Shown here: piece by piece, positions 34,585 to 42,650 of the stretch
How the letters are laid out: the number at the start of each line of letters is the position of its first letter
Numbering within the stretch: position 1 is the first letter of the stretch
The notes under the pieces: model-generated
Seen by the model: the letters and a program-made list of their open reading frames with translations, nothing else
Told to the model about the DNA's origin: nothing
Database searches by the model: none
From: CAVTSA01 sp963790575
GTDB taxonomy: Bacteria > Chloroflexota > Dormibacteria > Dormibacterales > Dormibacteraceae
Direction: 5' to 3'
Length of the DNA: 64,000 nucleotides
Assembly: GCA_963790575.1 (NCBI GenBank)
Contig: CAWBPD010000036.1
Span: forward strand, 1-64,000
Translations under genes and position numbers: made by a program

Positions 34585-35544
34585 ATGACGACCAGGGTGG
34601 CCGTGCTCGACGACTACCAGGGCGCGGCGGAGGCCGACCCCCACTGGCAGGGTCTCTGCCCGGGCGTGGAGCCGGTGTTCTTTCGTGACCACCTGAGCGA
34701 TGAGGCGGCGCTGGCGGAGCGGCTCAGGCCGTTCGGGGTGGTAGTGGCGATGCGAGAGCGAACGCCGTTTTCCGCCTCGCTCCTGCACCGTCTGCCCAAC
34801 CTGCGTCTGCTGGTGACCACCGGGATGCGCAACCGGTCCATCGACCTGGTGGCGGCTCACGAGCGCGGCGTCATCGTGTCCGGGACCGAAGGGACGACGA
34901 GGCGCAGCACCGCCGAGCTGGCCTGGGGCCTGATCCTGGCCGTGACGCGACGCATCCCCACCGAGGAGCGCTCGGTCCGCGAAGGCGGGTGGCAGACCAC
35001 GGTGGGGACCGAGCTGGCGGGCAAGCGCCTGGGACTTCTCGGCCTGGGCCGGGTCGGCACCCAGATGGCCGGGCTCGGGCGAGCATTTGAGATGGAGGTG
35101 GTGGCCTGGAGCCAGAACCTCACTCCCGAGGTGGCGGCGGAGGCGGGCGCCACCTGGGTGGAGAAGGAGGAGCTGCTTGCCACCTCGGACGTGGTCTCGA
35201 TCCACCTGGTGCTCAGCGATCGCACGCGGGGGCTGGTCGGCGCCCGGGAGCTAGCGTCGATGCGACCCACCGCCTATCTCATCAACACCTCACGCGGTCC
35301 GATCGTGGAGGAGGCGGCGCTGGTCGACGCGCTCCGCCAGGGGGTCATCGCGGGCGCCGGGCTGGACGTGTTCGACCAGGAGCCGCTGCCTCTGGACCAT
35401 CCGCTGCGAAGCCTGCCCAACGCGGTGGTCACGCCCCACCTGGGCTACGTCACCCAGGAGACCTACGCCGACTTCTTCGTCGGGATCGTGGAGGCGATCA
35501 ATCGGTGGCTCGCCAACAGCCCGGTGCGTCAGCTGATGCCGTAG
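34585..35544 (+). CDS. D-2-hydroxyacid dehydrogenase (NAD-binding)
   Basis: A 319-residue member of the D-isomer-specific 2-hydroxyacid dehydrogenase family. The NAD-binding motif is GLLGLGRVGTQMAGLGRAF near residue 155. The catalytic Arg is in LINTSRGPIVEEAALVDAL, the Glu in GLDVFDQEPLP and the His in VVTPHLGYVT. It reduces 2-oxoacids or works in a degradation pathway; the substrate is not predictable. The end overlaps the 3' end of the Rieske-like gene by 16 bases. Confidence 0.9.
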   Translation: MTTRVAVLDDYQGAAEADPHWQGLCPGVEPVFFRDHLSDEAALAERLRPFGVVVAMRERTPFSASLLHRLPNLRLLVTTGMRNRSIDLVAAHERGVIVSGTEGTTRRSTAELAWGLILAVTRRIPTEERSVREGGWQTTVGTELAGKRLGLLGLGRVGTQMAGLGRAFEMEVVAWSQNLTPEVAAEAGATWVEKEELLATSDVVSIHLVLSDRTRGLVGARELASMRPTAYLINTSRGPIVEEAALVDALRQGVIAGAGLDVFDQEPLPLDHPLRSLPNAVVTPHLGYVTQETYADFFVGIVEAINRWLANSPVRQLMP

Positions 35545-36203
35545 ATGTGGACCCGGCCGTCCTGGACCCGGATCTGCGCCTGGGGAAGAGACGGCAGCGA
35601 CGGCGTCCCCGACGAGCCGTCGAGCGCGAACGTCTGATACCTCCCCCAGGGGCAGACGAACCGATCCACCTTGTCATCCCAGAGGAGCTGGCATGGCTTG
35701 TGGGTGCAGATGGAGGAGAAGGCGCGGACCTCCTGCCCGTGGCGGACCAGGAAGAGAGGCAGGCCTCCGGCGGTGACGTGGACCGGAGTCCCCTCGACAA
35801 GGCTGGCCGCGGCCACTCCAGTGTCGACCCAGGTCGCGCCCGCACGCTCCGGCGCCAGCGGCCCGCCGTGGCCACCGCCCGGGGTCCCGGACCGGTCGTC
35901 GAGCACCCGCTCGCCGGCCACGCCGAGCGCGGCCCCGCCCACGATTCCCGCCGCCGCCGCCAGGGCCCACCGGCGACTCCGAGCACTGGTCCCCGGCGTG
36001 GTCAACCGGGCGGCGAGGCGGCGCCGGAAGGCGGGATCCATGCGCGGGTAGGGCTCGCGCGCGCCGGCCAGACGGGAGGCGGCCCGGATGGCAGGCGCGT
36101 CCGCCGCGTCTTCCGTCTTGATGCGTGGCGGCTCACCCTTGCGGAGCCGGTTGATCGCGTCGTCCAGACGCCGCGCCCGCCGGTCTTCGTCGTTCTCAGG
36201 CAT
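35529..36203 (-). CDS. Membrane-anchored Rieske-like protein, possible anti-sigma factor
   Basis: A 224-residue protein. Residues 1-75 are charged and helical (RRLDDAINRLRKGEPPR, YPRMDPAFRRRLAARL) and resemble the cytoplasmic part of anti-sigma factors. One membrane helix lies at about 79-97, and the C-terminal domain resembles Rieske [2Fe-2S] proteins. C166 and H168 are present in CTHKPC, but the second ligand pair reads C184-P-W-G187, so the expected second His is missing. The start overlaps the ECF sigma gene stop by 8 bases, an arrangement typical of sigma/anti-sigma pairs. It may sense redox state or may have lost its cluster. Function is inferred from context. Confidence 0.65.
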   Translation of the reverse strand: MPENDEDRRARRLDDAINRLRKGEPPRIKTEDAADAPAIRAASRLAGAREPYPRMDPAFRRRLAARLTTPGTSARSRRWALAAAAGIVGGAALGVAGERVLDDRSGTPGGGHGGPLAPERAGATWVDTGVAAASLVEGTPVHVTAGGLPLFLVRHGQEVRAFSSICTHKPCQLLWDDKVDRFVCPWGRYQTFALDGSSGTPSLPSLPQAQIRVQDGRVHIYGIS

Positions 36204-36738
36204 CGATGTCCACCCGAGCGGCCGCGCGCAGGGCACGTAGCTGCATGATCCGGACGTTACCGGGCGTGGTTCCCATCTCCCGGGCCACCTCACGGGAGGT
36301 GTAGTTCCGCAAGAAACGGAGCTCGAGCACCTTGGCGTAGTTGTCGGGCAGGCGCCGCAGGATCCGGGCCGCGAGGTCGATCGCGGAGGCGCTCGGGGAT
36401 TCCACCGCCCGGTCGGCCGCCGCGAAGACGTCTTCGTCCAGCGACTGCTGAGGCAGCCCGAAACGCGAGGCCCAATGCGCGGCGAGCTCGGTGCGCGCGA
36501 CCCGGAAGAGGTAGCCGCGGATCGACTCGCGCGTGGCGTCGGGATCCAGCCGCGGCACCGCCTTAAGTGCCACCTGCTGCGTCAGATCCTCGGCGTCGGC
36601 CCGGTTTCCGACGCGGCGAAACAAGTACGCGTAGACGCCCTCCAGTTCATCGAGAGCCATGTCCTGCGCCGTCTGGCGCGCGCCGGCACGCTGCCGGTCG
36701 GGCAGCTGAACAACGTCGGCGGTCCGGCGCTCCTTCAT
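36196..36738 (-). CDS. ECF-type RNA polymerase sigma factor
   Basis: A 180-residue sigma-70 family protein with regions 2 and 4 only. Region 2 is LEGVYAYLFRRVGNRADAED through LTQQVALKAVPRL. Region 4 is LARILRRLP through NYAKVLELRFLRNYTSREVA and REMGTTPGNVRIMQLRALRAA, a clear helix-turn-helix. It is coupled to the membrane Rieske-like protein, which may be its anti-sigma factor. It is divergent from a lipoprotein gene, and the space between them holds a mirrored promoter-like motif, which suggests autoregulation and control of the lipoprotein. Confidence 0.92.
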   Translation of the reverse strand: MKERRTADVVQLPDRQRAGARQTAQDMALDELEGVYAYLFRRVGNRADAEDLTQQVALKAVPRLDPDATRESIRGYLFRVARTELAAHWASRFGLPQQSLDEDVFAAADRAVESPSASAIDLAARILRRLPDNYAKVLELRFLRNYTSREVAREMGTTPGNVRIMQLRALRAAARVDIDA

Positions 36739-36748
36739 TACTCATCCA

Positions 36749-36808
36749 GGTTCTACGCCCGGGTGTTACGCACCGCCACACCAGCATGTAACGGCAAGGC
36801 GTAGTACC
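36749..36808. promoter_or_regulatory. Mirrored 21-bp motif between ECF sigma and lipoprotein genes
   Basis: Two copies of the pattern GTAAC-N5-GGCGTAG-W-ACC, allowing one mismatch class, face outwards: 36749-36769 on the minus strand and 36788-36808 on the plus strand. They match at 17 of 21 positions and flank an 18-base centre. GTAAC resembles ECF -35 elements, but GTAAC and CGTAG are only about 7 bases apart, shorter than usual ECF promoters, so this may be an operator or a promoter pair of a special type. Confidence 0.5.
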
Positions 36809-36851
36809 GGGAGACGGAGTCATGGACACGTTCCCTCAGGGAGGTGCGGAA

Positions 36852-37379
36852 ATGCGATTGTCAGCCTGGATCAGGCCGGCGGTGGTGGCGGGAGCGGCGG
36901 TGGTCCTGCTCGCCGCGTGCGGTGGTAGTGGCGCGCAGGGCAACACGGGAAGCTCGGGGTCGTCCGGGTCCTCCGGTTCGTCGGGTTCCAGCACGCCCAC
37001 CCCGGCGCAGAACAGCCCGGTCAAGACAGCCATGGCGACGGTGCAGGGGAAGAGCGAGACCATCTTCACCAACGACTCCGGGATGACGCTCTACTACTAC
37101 ACGCCGGACAAGGACTCGTCGGTCAGCTGCACCGGCGGCTGCGCGTCAGCCTGGCCACCGCTGGCCGCCGGATCGGGTACCCCGGGGCCCATGTCTGGCG
37201 TCACCGGCACCTGGGGCTCGGTTCCGAACCCCGCGGGCGGATCGGTCGTCACCTACAACGGCTGGCCGCTCTACACGTTCGTCAAAGACACCGCGCCCGG
37301 TCAGACCACCGGGGAAGGGGTCGGAGGCGTCTGGTTCGTAGCGACGCCCTCGCTGGCCGCGAGTCCGACCGGCTCCTGA
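36852..37379 (+). CDS. Secreted lipoprotein of the COG4315 repeat family
   Basis: A 175-residue lipoprotein. The signal peptide ends in the lipobox LLAAC, with Cys near residue 21. A Ser/Gly linker of repeated GSS units follows. Two copies of the COG4315 motif are visible: ETIFTNDSGMTLYYYTPDKD followed by CTGGCASAWPPL, and VVTYNGWPLYTFVKDTAPGQ. The two Cys residues of CTGGC may bind a cofactor or form a disulfide. These proteins are common beside ECF sigma genes but their role is unknown. The ATG has GGAGG seven bases upstream; a second in-frame ATG 30 bases earlier lacks such a site. Confidence 0.85.
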   Translation: MRLSAWIRPAVVAGAAVVLLAACGGSGAQGNTGSSGSSGSSGSSGSSTPTPAQNSPVKTAMATVQGKSETIFTNDSGMTLYYYTPDKDSSVSCTGGCASAWPPLAAGSGTPGPMSGVTGTWGSVPNPAGGSVVTYNGWPLYTFVKDTAPGQTTGEGVGGVWFVATPSLAASPTGS

Positions 37380-37390
37380 GCCTCACCTCC

Positions 37391-37521
37391 CTAGATGAGT
37401 TATTCCAAACCATCAGTGGTCTCAGGTGGGAGTTGACGTCGTGCTAGCGCTGTTCGAAGCCCATGCCTCCAGCCGCCGAACTCCAGTTGCCGACGTCGGC
37501 AATTTGGAATAACTCATCTAG
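37391..37521. mobile_element. 131-bp MITE-like element with perfect 19-bp inverted ends
   Basis: CTAGATGAGTTATTCCAAA at 37391-37409 is repeated exactly as its complement at 37503-37521. The ends are AT-rich against a GC-rich surround, and the interior (93 bases) has no coding capacity. It contains a 12-bp palindrome GCCGACGTCGGC beside the right end. CTAG at both extremities could be a 4-base target duplication. No transposase with these ends is in the window, so mobility is inferred from structure. Confidence 0.65.
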
Positions 37522-37624
37522 TCGCGGGCGGGCGCCCTTTCGGCGGCTCCCGCCTGCATCCACTCGCTCGCCCGGGGTGGGTTGTTGGTGCGCCAGTGTC
37601 TGGTTTGCCTGCCCGGTGTGCGGT

Positions 37625-37762
37625 GTTGGTGCACTGTGCACCAACGGGTCCTATCCGGCGCGGGTAACCCCCGGAGGTACACCAACGGGTCCTATCCGGC
37701 GCGGGTACCCCCCGGAGGTGCACCAACGGGTCCTATCCGGCGCGGGTAACCCCCCGGAGGTG
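37625..37762. repeat. Palindrome plus three 41-bp tandem units of the CACCAACGGG family
   Basis: A palindrome GTTGGTGCAC-T-GTGCACCAAC spans 37625-37645. From 37640, three near-identical units start ACCAACGGGTCCTATCCGG at 37640, 37681 and 37722, each including a GGGTA(A)CCC stretch and ending GGAGGT. The array fills the gap between the MITE-like element and the RDD gene stop codon, about 25 bases further on. Confidence 0.8.
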
Positions 37763-37785
37763 CACCCGTGCACGAAGGGCCCTCA

Positions 37786-39057
37786 CTACACCGTCTCCCC
37801 GCCAGGCGGCACGCCCGGCGCGACGCCGGCGTGTGGCTCGGGCAGGGCTGAGGGCGGCGCCGCAGGGGGCGTGCCGGCCATCGGAACCAACCTGGCGAGC
37901 AGGTCCCTGCGTACGACCAGCGTGCCCGCGATCAGGTCGTGGAGACCCTGCTTGTGGCGGGTCCACGCGATCATCAAGAACTCGATCACGAGCACGACCA
38001 GGAACACCAGGCCGATCAGGCCGATACCGAGGCTGATCACGTTCACGAACCCGGAGAACAGGGCCGGAATGGCCAGGTACAGGGGCAGCACGGTCAGGAT
38101 CAGCGGGACGAACTTCACGAAGTGCCGTCCGGTCGCGCGGGCAAACGACACCGGGCGCCCGTACTTGTCGACCAGGATCAGCCCCACCGCGCGCTTGCCG
38201 ACCGTGGCCCGCGCGGGAGAGCTTTCAAGGCCGGCGTCGTAGAGCCAGTAGACGACGCTGACGATCACCAGCAGCGCGACCTCGGTCAACACCTCCGCCT
38301 CCGGCGAGAACTCCCGGGTCGAGATCAGCGCGATGACGAAAAAGACTGCGCCGATGAAGACCAGGAGCGCGGCCCCCAGCAGGCTGACGACCGCGTCGAT
38401 GACGGCAGCCCCGAGGCGGACCCGCAGGCCCGCGTAGGCCACGGGGTCGAAGGACACCGGTTCCGCGGGCCGGGATGTGCCTGCCTGCGAAACTGCGAAC
38501 GGAGGCGGTCCACCGATCTGCGCGGGGGTGGAGGCGAACGCCAGAGCCCGGTCCGAGCCCGCCAAGGACGCGGAAGCGGACAAGGGAGACCCGCCCCAAC
38601 CACCGGAGGTCCCAGAGCCGCCTTGCGTCCACGAGGGCCCGGACGCAGTGTCCCAGGAGCTCTCGTGTGTCGGGGCAGCCGGATCGGCGGCAGCCGCGGA
38701 CCGTGCCGCCTCGGCGGCCTGACCGGAGTCGCCGGTGTCCTTCAATCGCTGGATCGCGAGGCGGGTGAGCCGGTGCAGACGTTCCGGCTCGCCACCGAAC
38801 TCAAGGCGGGCCCAGTCATACCACTGCGCGTAGCCCCGGCGCCAGGGGGACACCTTGGCCAGCAGCATGACGGCGGTCCCGGCCACGCTCTTGCGCGCGA
38901 CCACCTCGGCGGTCGGCCGGTCGGCGCCGGAACCCTGCGCCTCCATCGCCGCCTGCGCGACACCGCAGCACACGCGAGGATCGGAGCTGACCTCCCGCTT
39001 CGCCCAGACGTACCACTCGGCGAACTGTTCGTCGGAGTCGGGTGTAGCGCCCTCCAC
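37786..39057 (-). CDS. RDD-family membrane protein with duplicated N-terminal motif
   Basis: A protein of about 423 residues. Residues 1-110 contain two related units: QFAEWYVWAKREVSSDPRV and GYAQWYDWARLEFGGEPERL, each followed by an amphipathic helix. A Ser/Gly/Pro-rich linker follows, then the RDD domain from about residue 200, beginning YAGLRVRLGAAVIDAVVSLL, with ATVGKRAVGLILVDKYGRPVSFARA and late RHKQGLHDLIAGTLVV. RDD proteins are thought to be transporters in some species. The GTG start is chosen because it directly follows a CATACT box; the frame continues upstream only as antisense of the FtsH-like gene. It is divergent from that gene. Confidence 0.8.
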   Translation of the reverse strand: MEGATPDSDEQFAEWYVWAKREVSSDPRVCCGVAQAAMEAQGSGADRPTAEVVARKSVAGTAVMLLAKVSPWRRGYAQWYDWARLEFGGEPERLHRLTRLAIQRLKDTGDSGQAAEAARSAAAADPAAPTHESSWDTASGPSWTQGGSGTSGGWGGSPLSASASLAGSDRALAFASTPAQIGGPPPFAVSQAGTSRPAEPVSFDPVAYAGLRVRLGAAVIDAVVSLLGAALLVFIGAVFFVIALISTREFSPEAEVLTEVALLVIVSVVYWLYDAGLESSPARATVGKRAVGLILVDKYGRPVSFARATGRHFVKFVPLILTVLPLYLAIPALFSGFVNVISLGIGLIGLVFLVVLVIEFLMIAWTRHKQGLHDLIAGTLVVRRDLLARLVPMAGTPPAAPPSALPEPHAGVAPGVPPGGETV

Positions 39058-39189
39058 GGTGCAACACAGTATGCCGCCCGACGAGCGCCGCCAAGGAGCG
39101 CGCTTGCTCACCGCTGATGGCCGGCGCACCAGGTGCGTATTTGCGGCCAGGCGAGCGCGACTGTAGAGTACGGCGGGGAGGAACGATCG

Positions 39190-41334
39190 ATGATTGCCTT
39201 CTGGATCCTGGCTGCCTTTATCTCCGCCTCGGCCCTGGGCTGGGGCCTTTTCCTTATGCACTGGGGCCTGATCGGGGCCGTGCTCTTCGCCCTCGCCGCG
39301 CTGGTCATCCTGCGCGGGCTGGCGAGTTGGGTTCGCCGGTCTTTGGTGCTGCGAGAGCGCTTGCCGGACGAGTCGACGACCGACCGCCGGGTGCTGGAGA
39401 CCAACCGCTACATCTTCTGGCGCCGGTTCACGATGTTCGGCCTCGTCGTCGCCATCTATTTCCTCATCATGCTGTTCGCGTTCGGCCTCAGCCCGCTGGC
39501 CGCGCTCAAGGTTCTGCCGGGCCTGATCGAGCAGGCCCTGCTCTTGGTGGTGCAGCTGGGCGCGCTCTTCCTCGCCAACTTCGCACTCTTCTTCGGGCCC
39601 TTCGTCCTCTTCGGCCGCATGGGCCGCCAGACCCTGCTGCCGGGTGACGCCAACTACGGCGTGTCGATGGAGGACGTCCGCGGTCAAAAGACCGCCGTCT
39701 CCGAGATCCGCCGCATCCTGCGCCTGATGGAGCAGGGCCGGACCTATCGCAAGGCGGGCGGTCAGCCGGAACGGGGCCTGCTCATGGTGGGGCCCCCCGG
39801 CACCGGCAAGACGATGCTGGCGAAGGCGATCGCGACCAGCCTCCAGACGCCGATCATCGTGAGCTCCGGAGCCGCCTACCAGGGGATGTTCATCGGCATG
39901 GACATGGTCGCGGTCTGGATGTGTGTGCGGGCCGCCAAGCAGAAGGCGAAGCGCTGGGGCGGGTGCATCATCTTCATCGACGAGTTCGATGCGCTCGGCC
40001 AGTCCCGCGGCGGGATGATGGGCGGCGGCGGCATGGGCGGCGGTATGGGCGGCATGATGGGCGGCTTCCGGATGGGCCTTAACATGCTCCTGGTCCAGAT
40101 GGACGGCGTGGACAATCCGGGCGGCCTCAAGAAGGCCATTCGGCGCCTGGTCAATGTGAGCCTGGACGGGCTGTTCGTCCCGCGCAAGATCGGAAACGTC
40201 TCGCTCCGCATGCCGAACCTGAAGGCCCCTCGGCACAACCTCTTCTTCATCGGCGCCACCAACCGTCCCTCGGTGCTGGACGAGGCCGTGACCCGGCCCG
40301 GCCGCTTCGGGCGTCAGATCCGGTTCACAATGCCGCGCCGCGACGACCGCAAGGACATCGCCGACCTCTACTTCGGCAAGAAGGCACACGACCCGGAGCT
40401 GGACACCCCGGCCCGTCGAGACGAGTTCGCGCGAGTCACCCAGGGCTACTCGCCCGCGGAGATCGAGCAGGCCCTTTCGATGGCGCTTATGTACGCCTTC
40501 GAAGACGGTCGCTCACGGTTCAACTGGAGTGATCTGCGGGAAGCCATGGTCAACGTCACAGTGGGCCTCGCGCAGCCGCGGGAGCGCACCGAGCGCGAGA
40601 TGCTCGCCGTCGCCCGTCATGAGGTCGGCCACGCGGTGGCGGCGCATTTCTTCAAACCCGACCACGCCCACATACGGCTCACAATCACTGAGCGGGGTGA
40701 CACCGGGGGCCACCATCTCTCCCTCCCCGAGCAGGAGGAGTTTTCGACCTTCCGTTCGCAGATGGCGGCCGAGGTCCGTACCCGCCTGGCCGCACTTGCG
40801 TGCGAGCGGGTCTTCTACGGCGAGAACTCGACAGGCGTGTCAAATGACCTCGAGATGGCGACCAGATCGGCTGCGCTCATGGTCGGCCTGGTTGGAATGG
40901 CCGGTGACACGATGCCGCTCGAGCTGGCCCGGAAGGCGGTCGGGTTCGGCGAGAACCTGATCTCCGTAGCCGAGATGATGGGTGGCGCGATGGAGGGCGG
41001 GACCCTGGCGAGGGCCGCGCTTTCGAACCCCCTTGGGCGCCGCACCGCGGCCCAGATCCTTGGCTCGGCCTACATCGACGACTGGCGCCTCATGTACGTC
41101 AACCGCGAGGCCATCGACAGGGCCTCGGAGCGACTGATGGGGGTCGGCGAGATGGTGGGCGATGAGATCAAAGAGATGCTCGACTCGGTCGGGCTTCGGT
41201 TCCCGACCGACGCGGATCCCTACCCGCCGGACTGGCCGGTGGTTCCGATCTCCGCGGCAGAGGAGCTGGCGCACCCCAATGGGAACGGCCATTCCAACGG
41301 GCGCGAGACGGTGGAGGTGCATCCACAGGGCTGA
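39190..41334 (+). CDS. FtsH-like AAA+ membrane metalloprotease, divergent
   Basis: A 714-residue protein. Two N-terminal hydrophobic regions (1-40 and about 80-145) precede the AAA+ domain. Walker A is GPPGTGKT near 201, Walker B IIFIDEFDALG near 260 and the Arg-finger block RPGRFGRQI near 377. A Gly/Met-rich stretch (about 274-297) and an insert of some 40 residues before FFIGATNRP separate it from standard FtsH. The M41 protease motif H-E-V-G-H at about 477 and the distal Asp in GVSNDLEMATR at about 553 are intact. It should unfold and degrade membrane or cytoplasmic proteins. The ATG has GGGGAGG eight bases upstream. It is a paralogue type, unlikely to be the housekeeping FtsH. Confidence 0.88.
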   Translation: MIAFWILAAFISASALGWGLFLMHWGLIGAVLFALAALVILRGLASWVRRSLVLRERLPDESTTDRRVLETNRYIFWRRFTMFGLVVAIYFLIMLFAFGLSPLAALKVLPGLIEQALLLVVQLGALFLANFALFFGPFVLFGRMGRQTLLPGDANYGVSMEDVRGQKTAVSEIRRILRLMEQGRTYRKAGGQPERGLLMVGPPGTGKTMLAKAIATSLQTPIIVSSGAAYQGMFIGMDMVAVWMCVRAAKQKAKRWGGCIIFIDEFDALGQSRGGMMGGGGMGGGMGGMMGGFRMGLNMLLVQMDGVDNPGGLKKAIRRLVNVSLDGLFVPRKIGNVSLRMPNLKAPRHNLFFIGATNRPSVLDEAVTRPGRFGRQIRFTMPRRDDRKDIADLYFGKKAHDPELDTPARRDEFARVTQGYSPAEIEQALSMALMYAFEDGRSRFNWSDLREAMVNVTVGLAQPRERTEREMLAVARHEVGHAVAAHFFKPDHAHIRLTITERGDTGGHHLSLPEQEEFSTFRSQMAAEVRTRLAALACERVFYGENSTGVSNDLEMATRSAALMVGLVGMAGDTMPLELARKAVGFGENLISVAEMMGGAMEGGTLARAALSNPLGRRTAAQILGSAYIDDWRLMYVNREAIDRASERLMGVGEMVGDEIKEMLDSVGLRFPTDADPYPPDWPVVPISAAEELAHPNGNGHSNGRETVEVHPQG

Positions 41335-41435
41335 GCACGGGAGGCATCGGGCACCTCCCGCACCTGAGGAAGGTCGTCGCCCGCTCGCCCCCGGGGTCGG
41401 CCGCCGCGGGCCCCTGCGCGGCACACTAGCGCCGT

Positions 41436-42587
41436 GTGGTGCTTCAGGTGACGGCTCCGCCCAATACCGCCATCGCGATCAGCGCGGCTGTGGTGGGGGC
41501 GCTGCTCGTGCTGTCCGGCGCGTGGAGCGTGTTCGGCACCATCGTGGTGCCGAGGCAGATCCGGAGCCTGCCCATCGCTGCCGTCGACCGCTTGGTCGGA
41601 GCCTTCTTCGCGAAGCTCCGCGACGCGTCCAAGCGATATCAGCGGCGCGACCGGCTCAGCGCGGCGGAGGGCCCGGCGCTTTTGATCGCGAACCTGGCAC
41701 TGTGGCTGCTCCTCTTCGAGCTCGGGTTCTCCCTCCTCCTCTGGTCGCTGGGCGGGCAGTCGTTCGGCTCCGCTCTCGCCGAGACCGGGTCCTCTTTGAC
41801 CCAGCTCGGCTACCTCACGATCCCTCGCGGCGACCCCGCCGGCGTGGTCGACGACCTGGCGGGGCTCTTCGCTCTGGTCACGATCGCGCTCCAGATCGGC
41901 TATCTGCCCACCCTCTACGGCGCGTTCAACCGGCGCGAGACGGAGGTCACGCTGCTGGACGCTCGCGCCGGGGTGCCGTCCTGGGGCCCTGAGCTGCTGG
42001 CTCGAACGCACTACGGCCTGGGCTCGGGGATCTCGGCGCTGGGATCGCTCCCCGACCTCTTCCGGACCTGGGAACGCTGGGCCGCGGACGTCGCCGAGAG
42101 CCACTCCACGTACACGCCGCTGGTCCGGTTCCGTTCCCCCCGGCCACTCTCCTCCTGGGTCACCGCCTTGCTCGCGGTACTGGACGCGGCGGCGCTGTAT
42201 CTGGCGATGTTCGACGAACCGGCCGATCCGGTCGCCGCCCGCCTCTGCCTCCGCAGTGGGTTCACCTGCTTCAACACCATCGCCCGCGCGCTGGGAACGG
42301 ACATCCCGGGTGAGGCGAATCCAGCCGATGGCATTCAACTCCCGTTCCCCGAGTTCGAGGAAGCGATCCGCCGTCTGCAGGCGGTGAACGTCCCGATCCA
42401 GCGCACCGCGAGCGAGGCGTGGCCGGACTTCGTGGGCTGGCGCGTCAACTACGAGCGGGCCGCGTACATCGTCGCCGCGGCCGTCGACGCCCCGCCGGCG
42501 CTCTGGTCGGGCCCTCGCCGCCGGCAGGTGGAACCGATCCCGCCGAAACGCCCCCTGGCGCTCAAACGGCTGTCGCGCGAACGGTGA
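41436..42587 (+). CDS. Membrane protein with a potassium-channel-like pore segment
   Basis: A 383-residue protein. Hydrophobic helices lie at about 8-32, 80-107 and 135-158. The segment between the last two, GSSLTQLGYLTIPRGD, resembles the pore helix and filter of two-helix potassium channels, with TQLGYL in place of T-x-G-Y-G. The remaining 220 residues are soluble and unrecognised. A true ion channel, a regulatory homologue or an unrelated membrane protein are all possible. It starts with GTG about 100 bases after the FtsH-like gene on the same strand. Confidence 0.5.
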   Translation: MVLQVTAPPNTAIAISAAVVGALLVLSGAWSVFGTIVVPRQIRSLPIAAVDRLVGAFFAKLRDASKRYQRRDRLSAAEGPALLIANLALWLLLFELGFSLLLWSLGGQSFGSALAETGSSLTQLGYLTIPRGDPAGVVDDLAGLFALVTIALQIGYLPTLYGAFNRRETEVTLLDARAGVPSWGPELLARTHYGLGSGISALGSLPDLFRTWERWAADVAESHSTYTPLVRFRSPRPLSSWVTALLAVLDAAALYLAMFDEPADPVAARLCLRSGFTCFNTIARALGTDIPGEANPADGIQLPFPEFEEAIRRLQAVNVPIQRTASEAWPDFVGWRVNYERAAYIVAAAVDAPPALWSGPRRRQVEPIPPKRPLALKRLSRER

Positions 42588-42650
42588 CGGCGCCGCGGCT
42601 GCACAGCGAGGGCCGGGGTAGCCAGGACGGCAGGGAGTGGCGGGCGGCGC

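Noticed and set aside
37786..40389. An 867-residue minus-strand frame running through the FtsH-like gene
   Set aside because: Only the first-third (lower coordinates) is protein-like. The rest is the antisense of the FtsH-like gene, with His/Gln/Asp-rich shadow composition. The RDD protein was set to start at GTG 39057.
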